This document shows, in pieces, positions 34,308 through 44,158 of a DNA stretch of 64,000 nt. The stretch is from Brevundimonas vitisensis. Lineage in GTDB: Bacteria; Pseudomonadota; Alphaproteobacteria; Caulobacterales; Caulobacteraceae. The first letter of the stretch is position 1, and every line of letters begins with the position of its first letter. The stretch lies in NCBI RefSeq assembly GCF_016656965.1, contig NZ_CP067977.1, positions 434,001-498,000 on the forward strand, given 5' to 3'. Both the position numbers and the translations under genes were made by a program. The notes below the pieces were generated by a model, which had not been told where the DNA came from, made no database searches, and saw only the letters and a list, made by a program, of their open reading frames with translations.

Positions 34308-36374
34308 CTATCGCGTTTCCAGATCCAGGGCCTCGGCGATCGCGCTCCAGGGCACGTATTTGTAGTTCTGGTTCTCGACCGGCAGGACGTTGCGGCCGTC
34401 CTGGGCGACCATGGCCCCTTGCTCGAAGCCAGGACCGAGGTTGCGGCTGGTGACCTCCAGCCCGTCCGTTTCCGAGATGCCGTCGATGCCGCGCAACGGA
34501 TCGGCGGCGACGGCGAATGAGCCCAGGTATTCCTGCGGCGCTTCGCGGCGATAGACGGCATAGGTGTCGTTGCCCTGGCTGGACACGACGACATAGCCCC
34601 GACCGTTGCCCAGGTCGTAGAGGCCGACACCCTCATAGTCGTCCTTGACCGCCGGATTGTCGGCAATCGCCTGGACCATCGCCATGTCGGTGCCGCCGTC
34701 GGCGTGGGCGCTCATGCGCCACAGGCCGATGTCCTCCTCGGCGACATAGAGGACGCCGTTGTCGTCGTCGGCGACACAGCCCTCGGTCTGGCTACCGAAG
34801 GTCAGTTCCCGCACAAAGTTGGCCCGCACCTTGCCATTGCCGGCATCCACCAGCTCCCACTGACGCAGGCGCGTATCGTCGCCATTGATGAAGACATAGG
34901 TGCGATCGGTCGCCAGCTCGCGATACATGCACAGGCCGTAGGGGTCAGCCAGACCCGTATCCTGAACCCCATCGGCCACCGCGATCAGACGGCGGCTGGC
35001 GGTGTCGAGGCGATAGATGGCGATGCTGCGGTTGGTGCGGTCGCTGGCCGTGACAAGCACGACGCGCTCGCCGTTCAGGTTGAAGCCCTCGCGCAGATCG
35101 ACATTGTTCATCTTGCCGTCGCGCAGGTCCTGAACCACATGCCCCTGCATGTCATAGAGGAACAGGCCGCCCTTCTTGTCGGTGGCGACGATCAGGCTCT
35201 GCGCGGGATCAGTGGGGTGGGCCCAGATGGCCGGATCGTCCGCCGCGTCGCCGAAACTGGCCACCGCCGCCGTCTCCACCGTCGCCGTCACGGTGGGAAC
35301 AGGGGAATCGTTGTGAACGCGAGGATCGGTCGGTGCTCCTGCGGCCAGTCCAAGCGGGGATGCCAGATCGGCAAAGGACACCACCTTCACATTGGCACCG
35401 TCCTCATCGGTGACCAGGATCAGGCCATTGGCGAAGCCCGGCATGGGCCGGCTGGTGGCGGCCATGGGTCCAGGCTCGCCCAGGACATCGCCACCATCCG
35501 GGCCCGACACCAGCACGGAGCGGACATAGGCGTCGTCCTTGGTCCGGTCATACACATTGATCCGGCCGGCCGAGGCATCGGACGCCAGGAGCCAGCGCGC
35601 CCCCTCGCCGCCGTCGTAAAGGGCCAGTCCGCCAACTTCTTCGGTCAGGGCGCCGAACCGCGGGCTATCGATCAGAACGGGGGCGGCGAAGGCTTCCGGG
35701 TCGGCGGTGAAGCGCCAGATGCCGACGGTCTCCTCGGACGCATAGACAGTAGAGGCGGCGCTATCGACCACGCACTGTTTCACGGTCGATATGACGTTCA
35801 GGCGGCGAACCTGGCGCGCATCCAGCCGCCCGTTCGCATCGGCATAGATCAGCTGCTGATCGATCTCGCCGCCGTCGCCGACCACAAAGGCATAAAGCGC
35901 CCCGTCCAGGCTGTTGTGGAACAGGCAGACATTCTCGGCCGCGAAGCCCAGCGGAATGGCGCGCGCCCCGACCTCGGTCAGGACCGTGCCATCCATGCGG
36001 AACAGGCGAAGGGTGTTTTGGCTGATATCGACGGCGGCCACGACGGTCGTGGGCTGCCCGGCCAGCATGAAGCCATATCCGACATCCAGCCCCACGGCCT
36101 CACCGGCAGCCACCTGGCCCAGCCGCGTGCCGTCCAGGCCGTAGACCTCCAACCCGCCAAGCCCCGCGGCGCTGAGGATATGACCGCCCTGCCCGTCCAG
36201 CACGAGTGTGGTCGAGGCGATCTGCCCGGTCGCCGTCGCTTCGGTCGCCCGCCGCGCGGCAACGGTTGCGGAGGTATCAACCGCGTCCTGTGCACTGGCG
36301 CACCCCGAGACCATCGTCAGCCCCCAAGCCAGGGCGGCACCTGCCGACAGTCGGCGTGCGAGGGGGCTGGTCAT
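34308..36374 (-). CDS. Beta-propeller phytase, lipoprotein, two predicted propeller domains
   Basis: 688 residues from ATG 36374 (an upstream frame to 36467 lacks a signal). The lipoprotein signal has Cys in TMVSGCASA. The second half (about 355-688) has the beta-propeller phytase motifs DDPAIWAHPTDPAQSLIVAT, KKGGLFLYD, MNNVDLREGF, EGCVADDDNGVLYVAEEDIG and DYEGVGLY that bind calcium and phytate. The first half (about 50-345) is a related but degenerate propeller lacking the DDPAIW motif. Dual-domain phytases of this kind are known. It would release phosphate from phytate outside the inner membrane. Confidence 0.88.
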   Translation of the reverse strand: MTSPLARRLSAGAALAWGLTMVSGCASAQDAVDTSATVAARRATEATATGQIASTTLVLDGQGGHILSAAGLGGLEVYGLDGTRLGQVAAGEAVGLDVGYGFMLAGQPTTVVAAVDISQNTLRLFRMDGTVLTEVGARAIPLGFAAENVCLFHNSLDGALYAFVVGDGGEIDQQLIYADANGRLDARQVRRLNVISTVKQCVVDSAASTVYASEETVGIWRFTADPEAFAAPVLIDSPRFGALTEEVGGLALYDGGEGARWLLASDASAGRINVYDRTKDDAYVRSVLVSGPDGGDVLGEPGPMAATSRPMPGFANGLILVTDEDGANVKVVSFADLASPLGLAAGAPTDPRVHNDSPVPTVTATVETAAVASFGDAADDPAIWAHPTDPAQSLIVATDKKGGLFLYDMQGHVVQDLRDGKMNNVDLREGFNLNGERVVLVTASDRTNRSIAIYRLDTASRRLIAVADGVQDTGLADPYGLCMYRELATDRTYVFINGDDTRLRQWELVDAGNGKVRANFVRELTFGSQTEGCVADDDNGVLYVAEEDIGLWRMSAHADGGTDMAMVQAIADNPAVKDDYEGVGLYDLGNGRGYVVVSSQGNDTYAVYRREAPQEYLGSFAVAADPLRGIDGISETDGLEVTSRNLGPGFEQGAMVAQDGRNVLPVENQNYKYVPWSAIAEALDLETR

Positions 36375-36500
36375 GAATGGCCTCGATCGAGAGCAAAAGC
36401 GATCTGCGGCCGCGATTCGACGTGGCCGCTTGTGGCTCAGCTTAAACGTCAGATCGGTGTCGGCCACGCTTCACTTGTATGTCGGCCAGACGACAAGCGC

Positions 36501-38441
36501 CTAATGCTGGGCCCGCGTCTTCACCAGATCGTCGACGACACCCGGATCGGCCAGCGTGGAGGTATCACCCAGGCTGGTCAGATCGTTTTCGGCGATCTTT
36601 CTCAGGATGCGCCGCATGATCTTGCCGGATCGCGTCTTGGGAAGGCCGGGCGCCCAGTGAATGGCGTCGGGCGCGGCGATCGGACCGATTTCCTTGCGGA
36701 CATGGGCGACCAGGGCCTTCTTGAGGTCGTCGTGCGCCTCGACCCCCTTGTTCAGGGTCACATAGGCATAGATGCCCTGCCCCTTGATATCGTGAGGGAA
36801 ACCGACCACGGCCGCCTCGGCCACATCGTCATGCAGCACCAGGGCGCTTTCGACCTCGGCCGTGCCCATGCGGTGGCCCGAGACGTTGATCACATCGTCG
36901 ACCCGGCCTGTGATCCAGTAATAGCCGTCCTCATCCCGGCGGCAGCCGTCTCCGGTGAAATACTTGCCGGGATAGGCGCTGAAATAGGTGTCGAAGAACC
37001 GCTGGTCGTCGCCGTAGACGGTCCGCATCTGGCCCGGCCAACTGTCGGTGATGACCAGATTGCCGCTCGTGGCGCCCTCCAGCACCTGCCCCTCGGCATC
37101 GACGAGTTGCAGTTCCACGCCGGGCAGAGGCAGGGTCGCCGAGCCGGGCTTCAGATCTGTCGCGCCCGGCAGGGGGGAGACCAGGATGCCGCCTGTCTCG
37201 GTCTGCCACCATGTGTCCACGATCGGCAGCCGGCCTTCGCCCACGACCTCGTGATACCAGCGCCAGGCCTCGGGATTGATCGGCTCGCCCACCGAGCCCA
37301 GCAGGCGCAATGAGGCGCGCGAGGTGGACTTCACCGGCTCGTCGCCCTCGCGCATCAGGGCGCGCAGAGCCGTGGGGGCGGTATAGAAGATCTCGACCTT
37401 GTGCTTGTCGACCACCTCCCAGAACCGCGACACGGTCGGATAGTTGGGCACCCCCTCGAACATCAGGGTCGTCCCCGCATTAGCCAGGGGGCCATAGACG
37501 ACATAGGAGTGGCCGGTCACCCAGCCCACATCGGCCGTGCACCAGAAGACTTCGCCGGGGCGATAGTCGAACACCAGTTCATGCGTCCACGACGCCCAGA
37601 ACAGATAGCCGCCGGTCGTATGCAGCACGCCCTTCGGCTTGCCCGTCGAGCCGGAGGTGTAGAGGATGAACAGCGGATCTTCGGCGTTCATCGGCTCGCA
37701 GGGACAGTCGTCAGAGACCCCTGCGGCGGCTTCGGCATAGGCGACATCGCGGCCCGCGACCATCGCGACGTCCGCGCCCGTGCGGCGGATGACCAGCACG
37801 GTTTCCACGCCCGAGACCCGCTCCAGTGCCGCATCGACATTGGCCTTCAGCGGTATGGTCTTGCCGCCCCGCAGGCCTTCGTCGGCGGTGATCACGATCC
37901 GGGAGGCGCAGTCCTCGATCCGCCCGGCCAGGCTGTCGGGCGAAAAGCCGCCGAACACCACGGAATGGACGGCCCCGATGCGGGCGCAGGCCAGCATGGC
38001 ATAGGCCGCTTCCGGGATCATGGGCAGATACAGGGTGACGCGATCCCCCTTCTTTACCCCCTGCGCCTTCAGCACATTGGCCATGCGGCACACCTGGCCG
38101 TGCAGTTCGCCATAGGTGATCGCGCGGCTGTCCGTCGGCTCATCGCCTTCCCAGAGGATGGCCGTCTGGTCGCGCCGCGTCGGCAGGTGACGATCGATAC
38201 AGTTCCAGGCGACGTTCAGAACACCGTCTTCGAACCAGCGGATGCGGAAGTCGGCCCTGTCGAATGAGACGTTCTTGATCACCGTCGGGGCCGTGATCCA
38301 GTCCAGCCGGGTGGCGGCCTGTGCCCAAAAGGCGTCGGGCCCCTGCTGTGCCTGCTGCCGGGCCGCCCCATAGCCCGCCTTGTCCATCAGGGCGCGTTCT
38401 GCCCACTCTGGGCTGACGGGGTACAGGGTCGGATCAGACAT
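36501..38441 (-). CDS. acs: Acetyl-CoA synthetase (acetate-CoA ligase)
   Basis: 646 residues, usual Acs length. It has the adenylate-forming motifs [23 protein letters not shown] and [20 protein letters not shown], and the C-terminal [11 protein letters not shown] with the Lys that is commonly acetylated. It converts acetate, ATP and CoA to acetyl-CoA. It lies 17 bases behind the porin gene on the same strand, so both probably share the 39815-39988 promoter. The nearby CrbS/CrbR-like pair regulates acs in gammaproteobacteria. Confidence 0.95.
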   Translation of the reverse strand: MSDPTLYPVSPEWAERALMDKAGYGAARQQAQQGPDAFWAQAATRLDWITAPTVIKNVSFDRADFRIRWFEDGVLNVAWNCIDRHLPTRRDQTAILWEGDEPTDSRAITYGELHGQVCRMANVLKAQGVKKGDRVTLYLPMIPEAAYAMLACARIGAVHSVVFGGFSPDSLAGRIEDCASRIVITADEGLRGGKTIPLKANVDAALERVSGVETVLVIRRTGADVAMVAGRDVAYAEAAAGVSDDCPCEPMNAEDPLFILYTSGSTGKPKGVLHTTGGYLFWASWTHELVFDYRPGEVFWCTADVGWVTGHSYVVYGPLANAGTTLMFEGVPNYPTVSRFWEVVDKHKVEIFYTAPTALRALMREGDEPVKSTSRASLRLLGSVGEPINPEAWRWYHEVVGEGRLPIVDTWWQTETGGILVSPLPGATDLKPGSATLPLPGVELQLVDAEGQVLEGATSGNLVITDSWPGQMRTVYGDDQRFFDTYFSAYPGKYFTGDGCRRDEDGYYWITGRVDDVINVSGHRMGTAEVESALVLHDDVAEAAVVGFPHDIKGQGIYAYVTLNKGVEAHDDLKKALVAHVRKEIGPIAAPDAIHWAPGLPKTRSGKIMRRILRKIAENDLTSLGDTSTLADPGVVDDLVKTRAQH

Positions 38442-38458
38442 GCAGAAGCCTTGAAAGA

Positions 38459-39814
38459 CTAGAAGCCGTATTTAGCGAAGAAGGTCAGACGGGTCACGTC
38501 ACCGGTCGCCCCCGACTCCAGTTCGCGCTCGCCGAAGCTGAGCTCGGAACCGACATCGAAAGACGGCACGGGGCTCCAGATCAGATTGGCGCGAACGCTC
38601 TGCGCCGCGGCATTGGTCGACAGCGCCAGCAGGGCCGGGTCGTTGTCGACGTTCTGGAACGCATAGATCAGGCTGGAGCGCCAGTTGGGCCGCCAGTAGT
38701 GGCGATAGGCGGCGAAGCCGGCGACCAGGGGAATGGCTTCCAGCTCGCCCGAAGCATCAAGGACCGCATCATTGGCAAAGTTCAGGCCGACATAGCGACC
38801 GATCCCCTCCCCCGCCGTCAGCATGAACTTCAGATCGTCGCGCTCGCCCACCTTGACGCGCGCCGCCGCCGAAATGCCCCAGCCGACCGTCGAGCTCTCG
38901 ATCGCGCCGACGCCGGTCGTCTCATAGGCCAGCTGTCGAACAATGCCCGACACCGCCGCCTCGCCCCAAGGGCGGGTGAAGGTATAGCGCATCGTCAGAT
39001 CCGGCAGGGTGTTGTCGTCGGCCACGATCCGCGACGCCGCGCCAAACGGGGTGACCGTCGTCTCGGGATTTTCCAGCGCGATCGAGAACGGACCGCGCGT
39101 GTACCTGACCTGGACCTGACGATTGAAGGTCGTGCCTTCGGTCGGGCCCACATAGTCGGCGGTCTCGGGCAGCACCGACAGGATCTGGAAATTGGTCCAC
39201 TCCTGGCCGAACAGCCAGTTGTCGATCGTCACGAAGGCTCGGCGCAGGGCCGGATTTGAGGGGCTGGTCGTGCGCTGGTCGCCAGTGCCGGGCAGCACCT
39301 GAAAGTCGAACTCGACCCGCGTGCCGACCTTGCGCCCACCGATCACGCCGTCGGTCGTGAGCCAGAACCGGGTCTGACGCGCATTGAAGTCGGTCGCCTC
39401 GCCCTCGTCCGCTCCGCCCACCGGAATGGTGCCGGGCAGGTAGAAGTCGCGCTGGGCATCGCCGTTGGCGGGGTCACCGCCGCTGTACTGACTGATCGAA
39501 TAGTCCGCCTTGACGAAGCCGCCATAGCGCACCGTGTTGTTGCCGATCCGGAAGCCATCGGCCGGGGCCGGGGCCGGAGCTGGTGCCGGCGCAGCGGCCA
39601 CCTGTTGATCCAGGCGGATGATGTCCTGACCCTGAGTAGCCTGTTGCGCGCGGGCCGCCGTGACATCGGCACGCAGCAGGTCGATCTCGCGCTCTAGATA
39701 GGCGATCCGGGCCTCCAGCGCCGAAACGTCTGGCGCATCCTGGGCCAAGACGGCTCCCGGCAGACCGATGAGGGTTATGGCGGCGATGCCGCCCAGCATG
39801 TGGCTCTTGGTCAT
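38459..39814 (-). CDS. DcaP-like trimeric outer-membrane porin
   Basis: 451 residues from ATG 39814 with GGGAGGA upstream. A signal peptide (ending AVLAQ, about residue 24) is followed by a coiled coil ([20 protein letters not shown]), an Ala/Pro linker and a beta-barrel domain starting [18 protein letters not shown], ending in aromatic FFAKYGF. This is the DcaP family layout, porins for small carboxylates. It is the first gene of an operon with acs, so passage of acetate or a related carboxylate is a reasonable inference. Confidence 0.82.
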   Translation of the reverse strand: MTKSHMLGGIAAITLIGLPGAVLAQDAPDVSALEARIAYLEREIDLLRADVTAARAQQATQGQDIIRLDQQVAAAPAPAPAPAPADGFRIGNNTVRYGGFVKADYSISQYSGGDPANGDAQRDFYLPGTIPVGGADEGEATDFNARQTRFWLTTDGVIGGRKVGTRVEFDFQVLPGTGDQRTTSPSNPALRRAFVTIDNWLFGQEWTNFQILSVLPETADYVGPTEGTTFNRQVQVRYTRGPFSIALENPETTVTPFGAASRIVADDNTLPDLTMRYTFTRPWGEAAVSGIVRQLAYETTGVGAIESSTVGWGISAAARVKVGERDDLKFMLTAGEGIGRYVGLNFANDAVLDASGELEAIPLVAGFAAYRHYWRPNWRSSLIYAFQNVDNDPALLALSTNAAAQSVRANLIWSPVPSFDVGSELSFGERELESGATGDVTRLTFFAKYGF

Positions 39815-39988
39815 GATGTCCTCCCGGGCTCGTCTGTCGCGAACCTCCCGACAGCACTGTCCGGGACGGGACCCCCGCCCCGCCATTAGCCGTTCGTCTA
39901 GTTTCGACCAAAGTCGTAGGGTGCCACAGTGGTCCCGCGACGCGTTCAGCCTGCAATGAAACCGCGCGCCAGGGTTCGAGGACACGCC
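39815..39988. promoter_or_regulatory. Divergent promoter region, porin-acs versus crbR-like gene
   Basis: 174 bases between divergent starts. It contains the 13-base word shared with the MFS promoter (39903-39915) and an upstream GTCTAG. No coding frame is evident. The ribosome site of the porin (minus strand) lies at 39819-39825. Confidence 0.6.
39903..39915 (+). promoter_or_regulatory. Shared 13-base operator candidate, copy A
   Basis: TTCGACCAAAGTC occurs here, 89 bases before the porin-acs start and 73 before the crbR-like start. The identical word is at 45936-45948 on the minus strand, upstream of the MFS transporter. Inside it, CGAC-CAAA-GTCG (with the next G) forms a small palindrome. 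A binding site for the CrbR-like regulator is inferred. Confidence 0.5.
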
Positions 39989-40615
39989 ATGGATCGTATC
40001 GTCATCGCTGACGACCACCCCCTTTTTCGCGCTGCCTTGCGACAGGCGCTCAGCCGGACCTTACCGGATCCAGCGATCCAGGAATGCGCCACCCTGGCCG
40101 AGGCGAAAGGGGTCCTGGATAAAGGGCCCGCCGATCTGCTTCTGCTGGATCTCAAGATGCCCGACTGCGACGGCTTTGCCGGGCTGATCGCTATTCGCGG
40201 GATGTTTCCGACCTTGCCGGTCTGTGTGGTCTCGGCCAGCGAGGACGCCGTCACGGTCCGCCGCGCCCTGGCCTTCGGAGCGGCCGGCTTCATCCCGAAA
40301 TCGGCCGCTCTGGAGCAGATGACGGAAGCCCTGACCGCCGTGCTGGCCGGGGACCCGTGGTCCCCCCATGGCGTCGATCCGGATCAGGCACAGGCCGATG
40401 CCGCGATGGAAAACCGCATCGCCAGCCTGACGCCGTCGCAGCTGAAAATCCTCGTCGGGCTGCAGCAGGGGCGGCTGAACAAGCAGATCGCCTTCGACCT
40501 GGGCGTCACCGAGGCGACCATCAAGGCGCATCTTACGGGCGTGTTCAGGAAGCTGGGCGTCCAGAACCGCACCCAGGCGGTCATCGCGGCCCAAGCCCTG
40601 GGCGTCGACCCCTGA
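39989..40615 (+). CDS. NarL/LuxR-type response regulator, CrbR/ErdR-like
   Basis: 208 residues from ATG 39989 (an upstream frame from 39929 has no motif). The receiver domain has IADDHPLFR, phosphoacceptor Asp in LLLLDLKMPD and Lys in FIPKSA. The C-terminal GerE/LuxR HTH is LTPSQLKILVGLQQGRLNKQ then TIKAHLTGVFRKLGVQNRTQ. CrbR (ErdR) activates acs in Vibrio and Pseudomonas. Here the gene is divergent from porin-acs and convergent with a CrbS-like kinase, so the same role is likely. Confidence 0.85.
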   Translation: MDRIVIADDHPLFRAALRQALSRTLPDPAIQECATLAEAKGVLDKGPADLLLLDLKMPDCDGFAGLIAIRGMFPTLPVCVVSASEDAVTVRRALAFGAAGFIPKSAALEQMTEALTAVLAGDPWSPHGVDPDQAQADAAMENRIASLTPSQLKILVGLQQGRLNKQIAFDLGVTEATIKAHLTGVFRKLGVQNRTQAVIAAQALGVDP

Positions 40616-40618
40616 GCC

Positions 40619-43600
40619 CTAGGTCCGGCTTCGACTTGTCAGAAAGGCCTTCAGCGCCGCAGGCTTGACCGGCTTGGCCATAAGAACGGCGCCGGCCTCC
40701 CTGGCGCGGTCAGGCAAGGTTTCGTCGGCATCGGCGCTGATCAGGGCGAGCTGAGCGACGCCTTTTTCGCGCAGGCCTCGCAAAACCGCCAGGCCATCAG
40801 GTCCGTCACCCAGATGCAGATCCACCAACGCCGCATCGAAGGGACCGGCTGCCGATAGGGCGCTGGCCGCGTCAGGTGCCGTCACGATCTGCATGCCCCA
40901 CCGCTGTAACAGGGCAGACAGGCCCTCCAGGATGGTGGGTTCATTGTCCACACACAGCACCCGGAAGGCCGAGACTTCGGTCTGACGGATTACTGCGGAC
41001 GTCTCAGGCGGGACCATCCGCTCGGCGCGCGGCAGGCGGACGGAGAAGCTGGAGCCCCTGCCCAGTTGCGAGCTCAACGTCAGTTCATGGCCCAGCAACC
41101 CCGATACCTTGCGCACAATGGCCAGTCCCAGCCCGGCCCCGGGCTCATCGCCCGCCACCGCCGCCAGACGTGTGAACTCCCCGAAAATGGCTTCCTGCTG
41201 GTCCCTGGCGATGCCCCGGCCGCTGTCGCAAACCACCAGACGAACCGCGTCACCTTCCCGCCTGGCCCCAACCACCACGCCCCCGCTGTCGGTGTAGCGG
41301 ACGGCATTGCCGATCAGATTTTGCAGCAGCGACCGCAGCAGATCCCGGTCGGATGACACCCAAAGACCCGTGCCGACGATCCGCAGAGACAAGCCCTTGG
41401 CCTTTGCCAGCGGCAGGAATTCGCGGCGCAGCTCCACGAACAGGGCCTCCAGAGACAACGCCGTCACTGCGGGTTTCACGCCCCCCGCCTCCAGGCGTGA
41501 CAGGTTCAGCAGCGCCTTCAAAAGCCTGTGGGCGCTGTCGATCGACCGATCGGCATTCTCGGCCAGGGCGCGCGAGCCCTCGTCAGCCGCCTCATCCTTC
41601 AGGGCGGCGATGAAGAGCCGGGCTGCATGCAGGGGTTGCAAAAGGTCGTGGCTGGCAGCGGCCAGGAACCGGGTCTTGGAGGCCGTGGCATCCTCGGCTG
41701 CCTGGCGCGCCTCCTCCAGGCGTTCGGTGCGATCGGCCACGCGCGCTTCCAGCTGTTCGTTCGCTTCCTCCAGGGCCTGGGCGGCGCGGCGCAGCTGGGT
41801 GATGTCGGTATAGCTGGTGACATAGCCGCCGCCCGACATGGGCGTGCCGGTCGAGCGGATGACGCGGCCATTGGGCTGAACACGTTCATGCGAATGGGGC
41901 TCGCGGCGACGCAGCGCCTCCAGCCGCCGCTCGATCCACGGTTCGATCTGATCGGGCGAGACCTCTCCCCGCTCGGCGTTCAGTCTATAGACGGCCGCAA
42001 TCGGCTGACCCACATGGACAAAGCCGGCCGGCAGGTCGAACAGGTCGATGTAGCGGGCATTCCAGGCGATCAGCCGCAAATCCGCATCCACCACGCCAAC
42101 GCCCTGGTCGATATTGTCCAGGGTCGCCTGAAGCAGTTCGCGATTGAACTGGACCGCCTGGGACGCCTCATCGAGCATCCGCACCACGTCCTCGGGCGCG
42201 CGCCCCCCGCCGGCGAGGGCCGCAGAGATGACCCGGCGGGCCGACGAGGCCCCGACCGCTCCGGCCAGCATTCGCTCAGCCGCACGAGCCAGACCTGCAT
42301 CGGCCGAATCGCCGTCCTTGAAGACCTGACCGGTCTCGCGCGCGAAGGCAGCAAAGGCCCGTTCCGCCCCCGCATCGCCGACAAAGCGCGCAACCAGGGT
42401 CTTCAGGTCGCTGACCGACGCCCCCGAGGGGGCCGTGTTCCGATCGCGCCAGTCAGGGCTGAGCCGATCCACAAAGGCGCGCGCCTGGACCTGATCGATC
42501 AGGCGCGGCTTGGCCAGCTTCGACACAGCGACATAGATGGCGGTGTTGACGGCCAGACTGAGGAACACGCCAATCGGCAAGGTGTCCGAAAGGCCAAACG
42601 GGGTGGCGTCGCCGAGGCCCAGCGCGGCACCGACCTGGGGCACCGCCATCAGCACCAGCCATATGGCCGTGCCCGCCACGATGCCGGCGGTGGCCCCGCG
42701 CGCATGACCGTCTCGCCACAGCACGGCACCGAACAGGGCCGGCGCCAGCTGGGCCAGGGCCGCAAAGGAGGTCAGCCCGATCGACGCCAGGCCGCTGGAT
42801 CGGTCGATGGCCTGGAAATACAGCCACGCCAGAAAGAGGACGGCGCAGATCACCCCTCGGCGAACCTGCAGGATGGCCCCGGCCATGTCCGAGGCGTCCT
42901 CGCGCATCCGCCAGCGGTCGCGCGCGACAAGCGGCAGGATCAGGCTGTTGGACGCCATGGCGGACAAGGCGACCGTCTCGACGATGACCATGGCCGTGGC
43001 CGCAGAAAATCCTCCCACGAACACAAAGGCCGTCAGCGCGCCCCCCGCCTGCTGGAACGGCAGGGCCAGGACGAACAGGTCTGGATCGCTGATGGACGAA
43101 AATATTCCACCCGCCGCCAGCAGGGGCAGGACCGCCAGGCTGGTAATCAGCAGATAAAGGGGAAAGACCCACCTGGCCCGCCGGATGTGGGCGGGCTCCG
43201 ATGCCTCGACGAAGGCCACATGGAACTGCCGCGGCAGGCAGAAGATCGCCAGGGTGGACAACAGGGTGATGGCGATGAACCGGCCATCGACCACAGGCAC
43301 AGTCGCCAGATCGCCCAGACCCTTCACGACGGCTGCAGGCGGAGCCGAGCCGAACAACAGGAAGACGGCAAAGACGGCCACGGCGACCAGCGCCGTCAGC
43401 TTGACGATCGACTCCAGGGCAATGGCCTGAATCAGGCCGCGATTGTGCTCGGTCAGGTCGGGCCGGCGCGCACCGAACAGGATGGTGAACCCGGCCAGGA
43501 CCACGGCGATCACGCTGACGGTCAGCTGTTCGGATCCCGCCGCAGGGGTGCCTGCAGTGACCAGCTGCCAGGCCATGGACAAGGATTTCAGCTGGAGCGC

Positions 43601-43993
43601 GATATAGGGCAGCGAGCCCACGATGGCGACGACCGCAACGACCGCGCCCAGGGTCTGGCTCTTGCCATACCGGGCGGCGATGAAGTCGGCGATGGAGCCG
43701 ATGTTCTCGCGCCGTGCCGCCGCCGCGATTCTGCGCCAGATCGGAAACAGGACGACGATGCCGATCGCCGGTCCGATGTAGATGGGCAGATACTCCCAGC
43801 CCTCGCGCCCTGCCGTCCCGACGGCACCGTAATAGGTCCAGGAGGTACAATAGACCGCCAGCGACAGGGCATAGGCCCACGGTCCGAACCGCCGCCCCGG
43901 TCCACGTGGACCGGCCCGGTCGCTGCGCCAGGCGATGGCGAACAGCGCCGTCATATAGGCCGCGATCAGAAGCGGGATCAGAAGGGAGTACAT
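40619..43993 (-). CDS. Symporter-fused hybrid histidine kinase, CrbS/MxtR-like
   Basis: 1124 residues from ATG 43993. The first half (about 1-550) is a solute:sodium symporter domain with about 13 helices (YALSLAVYCTSWTYYGAVG, FGARRPDLTEHNRGL). Then come a PAS-like region (LDNIDQGVGVVDADLRLIAW), a coiled coil, HisKA with AASHDLLQPLHAAR, an ATPase domain (GAGLGLAIVRKVSG) and a receiver (DAALVDLHLGDGPDG). This is the layout of CrbS, the sensor that controls acs. Its stop is four bases from the CrbR-like stop. The ligand is likely acetate or a related solute; this is inference. Confidence 0.9.
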   Translation of the reverse strand: MYSLLIPLLIAAYMTALFAIAWRSDRAGPRGPGRRFGPWAYALSLAVYCTSWTYYGAVGTAGREGWEYLPIYIGPAIGIVVLFPIWRRIAAAARRENIGSIADFIAARYGKSQTLGAVVAVVAIVGSLPYIALQLKSLSMAWQLVTAGTPAAGSEQLTVSVIAVVLAGFTILFGARRPDLTEHNRGLIQAIALESIVKLTALVAVAVFAVFLLFGSAPPAAVVKGLGDLATVPVVDGRFIAITLLSTLAIFCLPRQFHVAFVEASEPAHIRRARWVFPLYLLITSLAVLPLLAAGGIFSSISDPDLFVLALPFQQAGGALTAFVFVGGFSAATAMVIVETVALSAMASNSLILPLVARDRWRMREDASDMAGAILQVRRGVICAVLFLAWLYFQAIDRSSGLASIGLTSFAALAQLAPALFGAVLWRDGHARGATAGIVAGTAIWLVLMAVPQVGAALGLGDATPFGLSDTLPIGVFLSLAVNTAIYVAVSKLAKPRLIDQVQARAFVDRLSPDWRDRNTAPSGASVSDLKTLVARFVGDAGAERAFAAFARETGQVFKDGDSADAGLARAAERMLAGAVGASSARRVISAALAGGGRAPEDVVRMLDEASQAVQFNRELLQATLDNIDQGVGVVDADLRLIAWNARYIDLFDLPAGFVHVGQPIAAVYRLNAERGEVSPDQIEPWIERRLEALRRREPHSHERVQPNGRVIRSTGTPMSGGGYVTSYTDITQLRRAAQALEEANEQLEARVADRTERLEEARQAAEDATASKTRFLAAASHDLLQPLHAARLFIAALKDEAADEGSRALAENADRSIDSAHRLLKALLNLSRLEAGGVKPAVTALSLEALFVELRREFLPLAKAKGLSLRIVGTGLWVSSDRDLLRSLLQNLIGNAVRYTDSGGVVVGARREGDAVRLVVCDSGRGIARDQQEAIFGEFTRLAAVAGDEPGAGLGLAIVRKVSGLLGHELTLSSQLGRGSSFSVRLPRAERMVPPETSAVIRQTEVSAFRVLCVDNEPTILEGLSALLQRWGMQIVTAPDAASALSAAGPFDAALVDLHLGDGPDGLAVLRGLREKGVAQLALISADADETLPDRAREAGAVLMAKPVKPAALKAFLTSRSRT

Positions 43994-44060
43994 CGGGGGA
44001 TGCAGGATCTGGTCTGTGATGGGTAACGGGTGGTCAGGGGAGCGGCGGCAATCACCATCC

Positions 44061-44074
44061 ACTAATCACTAATC
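44061..44074 (-). repeat. Short direct repeat in the crbS-like upstream region
   Basis: ACTAATC is repeated twice without a gap, 68 bases before the crbS-like start. It could be a promoter element or regulator site; nothing else supports it. Confidence 0.3.
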
Positions 44075-44106
44075 AGACGGCCGACGCCACCGACCAGACG
44101 GACAAA

Positions 44107-44137
44107 GGGCGGGGGATCGTTGCCGATCCGCCCGCCC
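44107..44137 (-). terminator. Terminator of the MFS transporter gene
   Basis: On the minus strand, GGGCGGGCGGATCG pairs imperfectly with CGATCCCCCGCCC around a short loop, followed by TTTG. It starts 22 bases after the MFS stop (44159) and lies before crbS. Confidence 0.6.
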
Positions 44138-44158
44138 CTCTCTCAGCCCGAAGCAGGA

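Noticed and set aside
34704..37313. 869-codon plus-strand open frame opposite phytase and acs
   Set aside because: It spans two well-recognised genes antisense and contains no motif; it results from high third-position GC.
41528..44026. 832-codon plus-strand open frame opposite the crbS-like gene
   Set aside because: The antisense kinase has complete symporter, kinase and receiver motifs; the plus frame is Arg/Gln/Gly-rich noise.
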